A DNA stretch of 6,647 nucleotides, taken from the NCBI GenBank assembly GCA_041552055.1, contig JBFELO010000211.1, forward strand, positions 1-6,647. Reading direction: 5' to 3'. Source of the DNA: JBFELO01 sp041552055. GTDB lineage: Bacteria; Acidobacteriota; Thermoanaerobaculia; Thermoanaerobaculales; Sulfomarinibacteraceae. Positions 1 through 6,214 of the stretch are shown piece after piece. Within the stretch, counting starts at the first letter, position 1, and each line of letters begins with the position of its first letter. The position numbers were made by a program, and so were the translations under genes. The notes under the pieces were generated by a model. It ran no database searches. It was not told the origin of the DNA and saw only the letters and a list, made by a program, of their open reading frames with translations.

Positions 1-2
1 AG

Positions 3-587
3 ATCGAGGAGATGCAGGTCTCGTTCAACAGCCTCTGGTTTGCCCTCTCCCTGGCGATCTTCCTGGTCTACCTGGTCATGGCCGCCACCTTCGAGTCGCT
101 GGTGCACCCGTTCGTGGTGCTGTTCACGATCCCGCTCGCGCTGGTGGGCGTCGTCGCGGGGCTGCTCCTGACCGGAACCGAAGTGAGTGTCATCGTGCTC
201 ATCGGCGTGGTGATGCTGGTGGGGATCGTGGTCAACAACGCCATCGTCCTGATCGACACCGTCAACCATCTGCGGCGCTCGGGCATGGACAAGCTGGCGG
301 CGGTGATCCGCGGCGGCCATATGCGCCTGCGCCCGATCTTGATGACCACACTGACGACCGTCCTCGGTCTGCTGCCGATGGCCCTGTCGGTGGGGGAGGG
401 TGCCGAATTACGCGCGCCACTCGCGATTACCGTGTCATTCGGGCTGCTGCTGAGCACCCTGCTCACGCTGGTGGTGATACCGGCGGTGTACGTGGTGGTC
501 CCGTCGCGGATCCGGGCCGAGGATGAGGAGCCGGTCGACGAGCATCGCGGTATCCCGTCCCCTGCGGTGAAGGAGGCGGCGTCGTGA
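3..587 (+). CDS. RND efflux permease, C-terminal part (5' end outside window)
   Basis: This is the last 194 residues of an AcrB-like (HAE-1 type) inner-membrane RND permease, a proton-driven pump that exports substrates from membrane or periplasm through an adaptor and an outer-membrane channel. The reading frame is already open at base 3, so the gene starts upstream of the window. The visible part is the C-terminal membrane bundle: TM8 (about residues 10-30), TM9 (33-55), TM10 (60-85, with the family string GIVVNNAIVLID), TM11 (about 110-128) and TM12 (about 138-165). Between TM10 and TM11 lies the conserved RLRPILMTTLTT segment, followed by GEGAELRAPLA. At the TM10 position where AcrB has the proton-relay lysine K940, this protein has Asn-Asn, common in one large RND subfamily. 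A short acidic, probably cytoplasmic tail follows. The stop overlaps the start of the next RND gene by 4 bases, so the two are almost certainly co-transcribed and translationally coupled. The substrate cannot be told from the sequence. Confidence 0.95.
   Translation: MEEMQVSFNSLWFALSLAIFLVYLVMAATFESLVHPFVVLFTIPLALVGVVAGLLLTGTEVSVIVLIGVVMLVGIVVNNAIVLIDTVNHLRRSGMDKLAAVIRGGHMRLRPILMTTLTTVLGLLPMALSVGEGAELRAPLAITVSFGLLLSTLLTLVVIPAVYVVVPSRIRAEDEEPVDEHRGIPSPAVKEAAS
570..576 (+). promoter_or_regulatory. Strong Shine-Dalgarno for the second RND gene
   Basis: AAGGAGG lies 7 bases before the GTG at 584, inside the last codons of the upstream permease gene. It is a near-perfect anti-16S match and decides the GTG start at 584. 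It also supports coupled translation of the two permeases. Confidence 0.85.
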
Positions 588-3500
588 CCCTGCCGGAACT
601 GGCCATTCGTCGACCGATCACGACACTGACGATCCTCGCCTGTCTCGTCGTGCTGGGCACGGTGGCTCTGCTGCGCATGCCGCTCGGCTTCATGCCCGAG
701 GTGGAGGAACCAACCCTGTTCGTCCACGTGCCGTTCCCGAACTCGACGCCGGAGCAGACCGAGCGGCTGGTGGTGCGTCCGATCGAGGAGGCACTCGGTT
801 CGGTCAAGGGCGTCGAGAACATGTGGTCGAACTGCGACTCCGAGGGTGGTCGGATCCGGCTGCGATTCGCGTGGGGGCACGAGATGAGCCTCGCCCGCGC
901 CGAAGTGATGGAGAGGGTCGACCGTATCCGTCGTGACCTGCCCGACACCATCGGCGACATCACGATCGGCGGCCACTGGGACCGAAGCGAGGAAGACGCC
1001 CCCGTCCTGGAGGGTCGGCTGTCATCGAAGCGCGACCTGTCGGAGAGCTACGATCTCCTGGAACGCAAGATCGTACGGCCGCTGGAGCGAATCCCGGGCG
1101 TCGCGTCGGTGAGCCTGGACGGCGTCAACCCCAAGGAGGTCCTGATCAACCTGCGGGTCGAAGATCTCGAGGCCCACAAGATCGACGTCCGCGACGTCGC
1201 CCGCCAGATCCGCTCCGCCAACTTCGATCTATCGACCGGTGTGCTGCGCTCGGACGAACGGCGCTGGAGCGTGCGCACCGTGGGAGCGTTCGACTCGGTC
1301 GAGCAGATCCGCAACCTGCCGCTGCGCGGCGATGGCCTGCGGCTGGCCGACGTTGCAGAGGTGCGCTATGAGGAGCCGCCGCTGGAGTACGGTCGCCACC
1401 TCGACGGCAACTTCGCGATCGGCGTCACCGTCGCCGCCGAGGCCGGCGGCAACGCGGTCGAGATCTGCGACGCCGTGCGCCGGCGTGTCGAGGCGATGAA
1501 CGGGGATCCCGAGCTCGAAGGCGTGACATTCCTCATCTGGTTCGACCAGGGTGCAGAGATCCGCAAGACGATCAAGGATCTGACCTTCACCGGACTCTTC
1601 GGCGCGATCCTCGCCGGCGGCGTGCTGTTCGCCTTCCTGCGCAGGCACTCGATGACGCTGGTGTCGGTGGTGTGCATCCCGTTCTCGCTGATCGTCGCCT
1701 GCGGCGCCATCTGGGCCATGGGCAAGACGATGAACACGCTGACACTGCTCGGCTTGATCGTGGGCATCGGCATGCTGGTCGACAACGCGGTGGTGGTGAT
1801 GGAGAACATCTATCGACACCAGCAGCTCGGCCTCGGTCGACGCCAGGCCGCCCTGGCCGGATCGCGCGAGGTGTCGCTGGCGGTGATCGCCGCGACCCTG
1901 ACCTCGGTGATCGTGTTCCTGCCGATGATCTTCAACAAGCCCAGCGAGATGAATATCTACCTGAGGGAGCTGGCGATCACCGTATGCCTGACCCTGATGG
2001 CGTCGTTGTTCGTGTCGCAGACACTGATCCCGCTCGCCACCTCCACCTTCATCCGTTCCCGCTCGCGCCCGCGGGCCAGGCTGATGGTCGCCCTGGAAGA
2101 CGGCTACGAGCGGCTGCTCGCGTTCAATCTGCGCCACCGCTGGCTGACACCGATCATCGCGCTCGCGGTGGTCGCTACCACGATCTACCCGTTCCAGAAG
2201 ATCGACAAGAACTTCGACGCCAACCAGTCCGAGGTGTTCGTGCAGGTCCGATACGACTTCGCCGAGCCGCTCAGCCTGGAGCGCAAGGAGCGGGCGGTGA
2301 CGATCGTCGAGAGCATGCTGATGCCGCACCAGGAAGAGCTCAACGCCGAGCACATCTACAGCTTCTGGTCGGACCGGTTCAGCCTGACGCGGATCTACAT
2401 GACGGAGGGCTCGGCCAACGACGCCGCGATGGCCTCGACCCGCGCCAAGCTGCGCGAGCTGCTGCCGGAGCTGCCCGGGATTCAGCTCGAGGTGCAGGAC
2501 CAGGCCGGTTGGGGTTGGCGTCGCGGCGGCGGCAAGCGCGTCGCTTTCCAGTTGGTCGGCGAGGACACCGGAGTGCTCACCGAGCTGGCGGACGAGGCCA
2601 AGCTGCGTTTGGAGGAGATCCCGGGTCTGGTCGACGCGTGGACCAGTGCACAGTCTGGATCGATGGAGCTCTACGTCGATCTCGACCGCGAGCTGGCGGC
2701 GCGCTACGGGGTGCCTCTCAACCAGCCCGCCGAGGTGGTGTCGTTGACCTTCCGGGGCCGTCGGCTGCCGCGTTTCCGGACACCCTCGGGCGAGCGCGAG
2801 ATGCGGCTCACCCTAAACGAGCGCGAAGATGAAAGCGTGTCCCAGCTCCACAACCTGCCGGTGTGGACCGAGGACGGCGACAAGATACCGCTCGCCTCGA
2901 TGGCCGAGTTTCGGGTCGCGCCGGGACCGGAGAGGATCCAGCGCGACAACCGCAGGACCGGCGTCTGGGTCGGTGCCCGCTACGAGGAGGGCACCATGGA
3001 CGACTACCTGCCGTTGGTCGAGGCGGCGATGGACCGGATGGACTTCCCGTTCGGCTACACCTGGACAATGTCCGAGTGGGCCGAGCGCCAGCGCGAGCAG
3101 TCGCGCGAGTTCCTGGTCAACCTGCTGCTCGCCCTCGGGCTGGTGTTCGCCGTGATGGCGAGCCTGTTCGAGTCGGTCCGGCAGGCGATCGGCCTGATGG
3201 TGGCGCTGCCCTTCGCCCTGGCCGGCGCGTTCTGGGCGCTGTGGCTGACCGGCACAGACTTCGACTCGCCGGCGGCCGTCGGGCTGCTGCTGCTGATCGG
3301 GGTGGTGGTCAACAACGGAATCGTGATGATCGAGCACATCAACCTGTATCGGCGCCGCGGAATGGATCGCACCGAGGCGATGCTGAAGGGGGGCAAGGAG
3401 CGCCTGCGGCCGATTCTGATGACCGCGATCACGACCCTGGTCGGCCTGGCGCCGATCGTCATCGAGCGCCCGGCGCTGGCGGGCGTCTACTACTACTCGA

Positions 3501-3667
3501 TGGCGCTCGTGATCATGGGCGGGCTGGTGGTGTCGACTTTTCTGACCACCCTGCTGCTGCCCACCACCGCCTCGCTCGCCGAAGATTTCTTCGGGGCCGT
3601 CGGGCGGTGGTTCGCGCGCCTCTGGGGTCGGGTCCGTCCCCGGAGGCGGCGCCCCTCCGAGGCGTGA
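584..3667 (+). CDS. RND efflux transporter permease subunit (complete, 1027 aa)
   Basis: A full-length AcrB/MdtC-like RND permease; the family norm is about 1020-1050 aa. The GTG start is fixed by AAGGAGG 7 bases upstream and by the 4-base GTGA overlap with the preceding permease gene. The N-terminus (LAIRRPITTLTILACLVVLG) is the usual RND opening, with TM1 at about 12-31 and then the first periplasmic porter half (about 32-330). TM2-TM6 follow at about 333-351, 357-378, 385-407, 430-450 and 463-487, TM7 at about 520-537, the second periplasmic half at about 540-840, and TM8-TM12 at about 843-862, 867-888, 897-917, 940-960 and 968-992. TM4 reads GMLVDNAVVVMEN: the AcrB Asp407 equivalent is D400, but the Asp408 position is N401. 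TM10 has N910-N911 where AcrB has K940. The relay is therefore a reduced D/N/N type, not rare among RND proteins. A Trp/Gly/Arg-rich segment (643-651) lies in the second periplasmic half, and the C-terminus ends in an Arg-rich cytoplasmic tail (1016-1024). It probably works with its neighbour as a homomeric or mixed trimer; cargo unknown. No convincing terminator follows immediately. Confidence 0.96.
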   Translation: MTLPELAIRRPITTLTILACLVVLGTVALLRMPLGFMPEVEEPTLFVHVPFPNSTPEQTERLVVRPIEEALGSVKGVENMWSNCDSEGGRIRLRFAWGHEMSLARAEVMERVDRIRRDLPDTIGDITIGGHWDRSEEDAPVLEGRLSSKRDLSESYDLLERKIVRPLERIPGVASVSLDGVNPKEVLINLRVEDLEAHKIDVRDVARQIRSANFDLSTGVLRSDERRWSVRTVGAFDSVEQIRNLPLRGDGLRLADVAEVRYEEPPLEYGRHLDGNFAIGVTVAAEAGGNAVEICDAVRRRVEAMNGDPELEGVTFLIWFDQGAEIRKTIKDLTFTGLFGAILAGGVLFAFLRRHSMTLVSVVCIPFSLIVACGAIWAMGKTMNTLTLLGLIVGIGMLVDNAVVVMENIYRHQQLGLGRRQAALAGSREVSLAVIAATLTSVIVFLPMIFNKPSEMNIYLRELAITVCLTLMASLFVSQTLIPLATSTFIRSRSRPRARLMVALEDGYERLLAFNLRHRWLTPIIALAVVATTIYPFQKIDKNFDANQSEVFVQVRYDFAEPLSLERKERAVTIVESMLMPHQEELNAEHIYSFWSDRFSLTRIYMTEGSANDAAMASTRAKLRELLPELPGIQLEVQDQAGWGWRRGGGKRVAFQLVGEDTGVLTELADEAKLRLEEIPGLVDAWTSAQSGSMELYVDLDRELAARYGVPLNQPAEVVSLTFRGRRLPRFRTPSGEREMRLTLNEREDESVSQLHNLPVWTEDGDKIPLASMAEFRVAPGPERIQRDNRRTGVWVGARYEEGTMDDYLPLVEAAMDRMDFPFGYTWTMSEWAERQREQSREFLVNLLLALGLVFAVMASLFESVRQAIGLMVALPFALAGAFWALWLTGTDFDSPAAVGLLLLIGVVVNNGIVMIEHINLYRRRGMDRTEAMLKGGKERLRPILMTAITTLVGLAPIVIERPALAGVYYYSMALVIMGGLVVSTFLTTLLLPTTASLAEDFFGAVGRWFARLWGRVRPRRRRPSEA

Positions 3668-3761
3668 ACTGATCGATGGCACACGTCTGGGCGGCTGAAG
3701 GTGTGGCTCTAATTGCGTGGGAAACAACGGCGCGCTCGGACTGTCATCTAGCGTCTCGTCA

Positions 3762-3777
3762 TCCCGCGCTCGCGGGA
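3762..3777. repeat. GC-rich hairpin, REP-like palindrome candidate
   Basis: TCCCGCG (3762-3768) is exactly complementary to CGCGGGA (3771-3777), giving a 6-bp stem with a GCTC loop. Together with the preceding CGTCA it resembles the widespread REP-like palindromes of the GTCATTCCCGC...GCGGGA type. Only one copy is in the window, so repetition in the genome is not shown. Without a T-run it could still serve as an RNA-stabilising 3' hairpin for the efflux transcript. Confidence 0.45.
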
Positions 3778-3792
3778 GCCCGAGGAGGAATC

Positions 3793-3804
3793 GACGGCGC
3801 CGTC
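3793..3804. repeat. 12-bp perfect palindrome
   Basis: GACGGCGCCGTC is its own reverse complement. It lies 16 bases after the GC-rich hairpin and about 235 bases upstream of the lyase start. It could be an operator half-site pair or simply part of a GC-rich composite repeat. No further copies are in the window, and no specific regulator can be named. Confidence 0.3.
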
Positions 3805-3811
3805 CAACCGC

Positions 3812-3829
3812 GTGGCTGTCGCCTGCCAC
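3812..3829. repeat. Short inverted repeat (5-bp stem)
   Basis: GTGGC (3812-3816) pairs with GCCAC (3825-3829) around an 8-base loop. It is too short to mean much alone and is listed because it lies in a row with three other palindromes. Confidence 0.25.
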
Positions 3830-3859
3830 ACCGCGATCCGGGCAAAGCCGTCCGAGGTG

Positions 3860-3928
3860 TTGTAGCCAACAAACACGCGGGCTATGAAACGAAGGACGAT
3901 TCACTCCGCCGAGGTGAATCGGCTACAA
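3860..3928. repeat. Nested inverted repeats; possible structured leader or palindromic element
   Basis: The outer arms TTGTAGCC (3860-3867) and GGCTACAA (3921-3928) are exact reverse complements. Inside, CGATTCAC (3897-3904) and GTGAATCG (3914-3921) form a second exact 8-bp stem with a 9-base loop; the two 3' arms share base 3921, so one terminal pair must give way if both stems form. The 3' arms are contiguous, while the 5' arms are split by about 30 bases. The left outer arm has alternative partners: TAGCC (3863-3867) can pair with GGCTA (3881-3885), and TGTTG (3858-3862) with CAACA (3867-3871). It could therefore be a switching RNA leader or a decayed REP/MITE-like palindrome with an insertion in one arm. 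The pairing is seen directly; the role is inference. Confidence 0.5.
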
Positions 3929-3929
3929 T
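3900..3929 (+). promoter_or_regulatory. Weak sigma70-like promoter candidate for the lyase operon
   Basis: TACAAT (3924-3929) is a 5/6 match to the -10 consensus. TTCACT (3900-3905), a 4/6 match to TTGACA, lies 18 bases upstream. Transcription would begin near 3936, giving a leader of about 100 bases. Both hexamers sit in the inverted-repeat structure, so the match could be accidental. Confidence 0.25.
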
Positions 3930-4024
3930 TCCCGCTCGCGGTGGCCGCCAGCAGCTGCGCTGCGGATCCGATGCGGTGACCTCGTAGGCAACTGCGTTCA
4001 GGAACGACCAAAACCGACCGCCAT

Positions 4025-4030
4025 GGGAAG
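4025..4030 (+). promoter_or_regulatory. Weak ribosome binding site supporting the ATG at 4038
   Basis: GGGAAG ends 7 bases before the ATG at 4038. The alternative ATG at 4023 has only AGGA about 19 bases upstream, which is too far. The site is modest but favours the shorter protein. Confidence 0.4.
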
Positions 4031-4037
4031 CCGACGA

Positions 4038-4964
4038 ATGGCAATAGACGACACTGACATCAGCATCGTCATCGAGGAGCAGGGTCTGCGGGACGGCCTG
4101 CAGAGCGAGCCGAAGGTGGTGCCGACGGATCGCAAACTGGAGCTGATCGAAGCTCTGATCGGCGCCGGGATCTCCCGCATCCAGGTGTGCTCGTTCGTCC
4201 ACCCGAAGCGCGTACCCCAGATGGCTGACGCCGAGGCCGTGTGCGCCGGTCTGAGTCGTCGACCGGGGGTCGTCTACAGCGCCCTGGTGCTGAACCTCAA
4301 GGGTGTCGAACGAGCGGTGGCGGCGGGTCTCGACCACGTCGCGGCGTCGATCTCGGCCAGCGACACCCACAGCCGCAAGAATGCCGGCATGTCGCTCGAC
4401 GAGGCGCAGAGCCGGTACGCCGAAATGGTGCGCACCGCCAAGGCGGACGGTCTGACGGTACGGGGTGGACTGCAGTGCGCCTTTGGCTGTCGCTTCGAGG
4501 GCGCCGTCGATCCAGACCGCGTCATCGAGCTGGTCAAGAACCATCTCGAGCTGGACATCGACGAGCTGGCGCTGGCCGATTCGACCGGAATGGCCAACCC
4601 CCGCTCGATACAAGATCTGATGGGTCACGTCGTCGAGCTGGCGGGTGATCGGCCGGTGATCCTCCACCTGCACGACACGGAGGGCAAGGGACTGGCGAAC
4701 GCCCTGGCGGCAATCCAGGTCGGAGTGCGGTACTTCGACACCGCCTTCGGTGGCATGGGAGGTTGCCCGTTCATCAAGGGTGCGACCGGCAACATTGCCA
4801 CCGAGGATCTCGCCGCCATGTCGCACCAGATGGGCATCTCGACCGGCGTCGACGTGCGTGCCGTCGCCGGGATCTCTCGCTCGATGGAGACGTATTTCGG
4901 AATGCGGTTCCCGGGGAGCATGCACCGTGTCCTCGGAAACGAAGAACTGAAGGTGGTGCTGTGA
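4038..4964 (+). CDS. HMG-CoA-lyase-family enzyme (DRE-TIM metallolyase)
   Basis: This encodes 308 aa, close to the HMG-CoA lyase norm. Family members cleave a 3-hydroxy-acyl-CoA by retro-Claisen chemistry; HMG-CoA lyase gives acetyl-CoA and acetoacetate. I chose the ATG at 4038 for its GGGAAG site and because it leaves the usual short lead before RDGLQ; ATG 4023 would add five residues (MGSRR). Signatures are RDGLQ at 18-22, SFVHPK at 52-57, SASDTHSRKN at 106-115, HLHDTEG at 210-216 and GGCPFIKGATGN at 241-252. Aligned without gaps to human HMGCL (constant offset of 23), it keeps R41/D42 (R18/D19), R165 (R142), D204 (D181), metal ligands H233/H235 (H210/H212), loop cysteine C266 (C243), N275 (N252) and E279/D280 (E256/D257). 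It differs at active-site Glu72, which is Gln49. It has no visible signal peptide, so it is likely cytosolic. It is first in an operon with a LeuCD-type hydro-lyase, suggesting a substrate other than HMG-CoA, perhaps a citramalyl-CoA-like thioester (inference). Confidence 0.88.
   Translation: MAIDDTDISIVIEEQGLRDGLQSEPKVVPTDRKLELIEALIGAGISRIQVCSFVHPKRVPQMADAEAVCAGLSRRPGVVYSALVLNLKGVERAVAAGLDHVAASISASDTHSRKNAGMSLDEAQSRYAEMVRTAKADGLTVRGGLQCAFGCRFEGAVDPDRVIELVKNHLELDIDELALADSTGMANPRSIQDLMGHVVELAGDRPVILHLHDTEGKGLANALAAIQVGVRYFDTAFGGMGGCPFIKGATGNIATEDLAAMSHQMGISTGVDVRAVAGISRSMETYFGMRFPGSMHRVLGNEELKVVL
4950..4956 (+). promoter_or_regulatory. Ribosome binding site fixing the large-subunit start at 4964
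   Basis: AAGGTGG lies 7 bases before ATG 4964, at the end of the lyase gene. The large-subunit frame stays open back to 4763 inside the lyase gene, so this site and the alignment decide the start. An in-frame GTG at 4961 is possible, but its spacing of 4 is less good. Confidence 0.6.
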
Positions 4965-6211
4965 TGCCAGGTCAGACCGTTACGGAAAAAATCCTCTCCC
5001 GTCACGCGGGGCGATCGCTGACGGCGGGTGAGCTGACGGTGATCGACGTCGACGCCGTGATGATGACGGACACGACGGCTCCGCTCGCGATCAAGGCGTT
5101 CCGCGAGATGGGAGGTAAAGCCCCGTGGAAGACAGAGCGCACGTTTCTCGTCATCGACCATGCCTCGCCCGCGCCGAATGAACGTATCGCGCGGCTGCAC
5201 GATCTGATGCGTGAGTTCGCGGGCGAGACGGGCGCCACGCTGTACGATGTTGGCGAAGGCATCTGCCATCAGTTGATGATCGAGAAAGACCATGTCCGGC
5301 CCGGCGAGGTCTTCTTCGGGGCCGATTCCCATACCTGCACGTATGGAGCGTTGGGAGCCTTTGCAACGGGCGTTGGATCGACCGATCTCGCCGCCATCAT
5401 GCTGACCGGCAAGACCTGGGTCAAGGTCCCACCGACGATCAGCGTGGAGATCACCGGAAACCTGAACCCGGGAGTCGAGTCAAAGGACCTGACGCTCGCC
5501 ATCGTGGGGACACTCGGTTTCGCCGGGGCCACCTACCAGGCGCTTGAAATCTCCGGGGAGGCCGTCCAGCCACTCACCCTCGACGAGCGGATGACGATCG
5601 CCAACATGGGCATCGAGATGGGAGCGAAGGTCGCGCTCGTGAACCCGGATGGCCTGGACCTGCCGCATCCGCACGACGCAAACGAAATCCGGCCGGATCC
5701 GGATGCCTCCTACGTTCGGAACGTGACCATCGACGGCTCCGCCCTGCGACCGCAGATCAGCCGTCCGCCGCGGCCCGATGCCACGGTGGATATCGACGAG
5801 CTGATCGGAACCGCCATCAATTACGCGTTCATCGGAACCTGCGTCAACGGCCGGTTGAGAGATCTGCACGCGGCCGCCCGGATCCTCGGAGGGCGTCAGG
5901 TCGCCCCTGGCGTCCGCCTGGTGATCGCGCCGGCGTCCAGACAGGTGTTGCTCGATGCGGCGCAGGACGGCACCCTGGCAACCCTGACCGCAGCGGGCGC
6001 GTCATTCCTTCCCAGCGGATGCGGCCCGTGCGTCGGGACCCACGCCGGCGTCCCCGGCGACGGCGAAGTGGTGCTCTCCACCGCCAACCGCAACTTCCGG
6101 GGACGTATGGGCAACCCGGAGGCCCAGGTCTACCTGGCGTCTCCAACGGTGGTCGCCGCGGCCGCCGTGGCCGGCGAGATCGTCGATCCCAAAGACATCG
6201 CGGAGGGATAG
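4964..6211 (+). CDS. LeuC/homoaconitase-type hydro-lyase, large subunit
   Basis: This encodes 415 aa, matching the short archaeal-type large subunits (about 415-425 aa) of the isopropylmalate isomerase/homoaconitase branch of the aconitase superfamily; E. coli-type LeuC is about 465. These cytosolic enzymes use a [4Fe-4S] cluster to remove and re-add water on hydroxy-di- or tricarboxylic acids, and need a separate small (swivelling) subunit, which is the next gene. Visible signatures are VTEKIL at 6-11, DSHTCTYGALGAFATG at 121-136, GTCVNGR at 291-297 and SGCGPCVG at 351-358. The cluster ligands are C293, C353 and C356. An Asn/Arg-rich active-site segment (NRNFRGRMG) is at 375-383. The ATG overlaps the lyase stop by one base (TGATG), with a ribosome binding site 7 bases upstream. 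It could be annotated as leuC or hacA by similarity, but the lyase neighbour and the unusual small-subunit loop argue against assuming leucine synthesis. Fold and cofactor are sure; substrate is not. Confidence 0.93.
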   Translation: MPGQTVTEKILSRHAGRSLTAGELTVIDVDAVMMTDTTAPLAIKAFREMGGKAPWKTERTFLVIDHASPAPNERIARLHDLMREFAGETGATLYDVGEGICHQLMIEKDHVRPGEVFFGADSHTCTYGALGAFATGVGSTDLAAIMLTGKTWVKVPPTISVEITGNLNPGVESKDLTLAIVGTLGFAGATYQALEISGEAVQPLTLDERMTIANMGIEMGAKVALVNPDGLDLPHPHDANEIRPDPDASYVRNVTIDGSALRPQISRPPRPDATVDIDELIGTAINYAFIGTCVNGRLRDLHAAARILGGRQVAPGVRLVIAPASRQVLLDAAQDGTLATLTAAGASFLPSGCGPCVGTHAGVPGDGEVVLSTANRNFRGRMGNPEAQVYLASPTVVAAAAVAGEIVDPKDIAEG

Positions 6212-6214
6212 CAC

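Larger units (their letters stand above)
3668..4037. other. Non-coding intergenic region rich in palindromes
   Basis: This stretch separates the efflux operon from the lyase/hydro-lyase operon. I see no credible gene, tRNA or T-box. A 103-codon + strand frame (3676-3987) has no ribosome binding site, no recognisable protein signature, and runs straight through the palindromes. The region holds a GC-rich hairpin (3762-3777), a 12-bp perfect palindrome (3793-3804), a small hairpin (3812-3829) and a nested inverted-repeat structure (3860-3928). No stem is followed by a run of T, so none is a classical intrinsic terminator on the + strand. The promoter of the downstream operon most likely lies here. 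Confidence 0.7.

Noticed and set aside
1229..2353. Long minus-strand frame (374 codons), with similar ones at 68-976, 2813-3904 and 3882-4925
   Set aside because: They lie antisense to well-identified genes and encode His/Arg/Gln-rich low-complexity sequence with no domain, typical of shadow frames in GC-rich DNA.
3762..3777. Intrinsic terminator of the efflux operon
   Set aside because: The stem is GC-rich but short and is followed by GCCCGAGG, not a T-rich tract, so a classical Rho-independent terminator is not supported.
3676..3987. 103-codon + strand reading frame in the intergenic region
   Set aside because: It has no Shine-Dalgarno, its translation looks like no protein family, and it runs through all four palindromic structures. 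High G+C content alone can leave such frames open.
3668..4037. T-box or leucine attenuation leader for a leuCD-like operon
   Set aside because: I found no T-box core sequence, no short leader peptide with a run of Leu codons and no T-run after a stem. The region's structures are recorded as inverted repeats only.
4763..4963. Upstream extension of the hydro-lyase large subunit inside the lyase gene
   Set aside because: The added 67 residues resemble no LeuC N-terminus and overlap the conserved end of the lyase in another frame. The ATG at 4964 has a ribosome binding site and the expected VTEKIL start.
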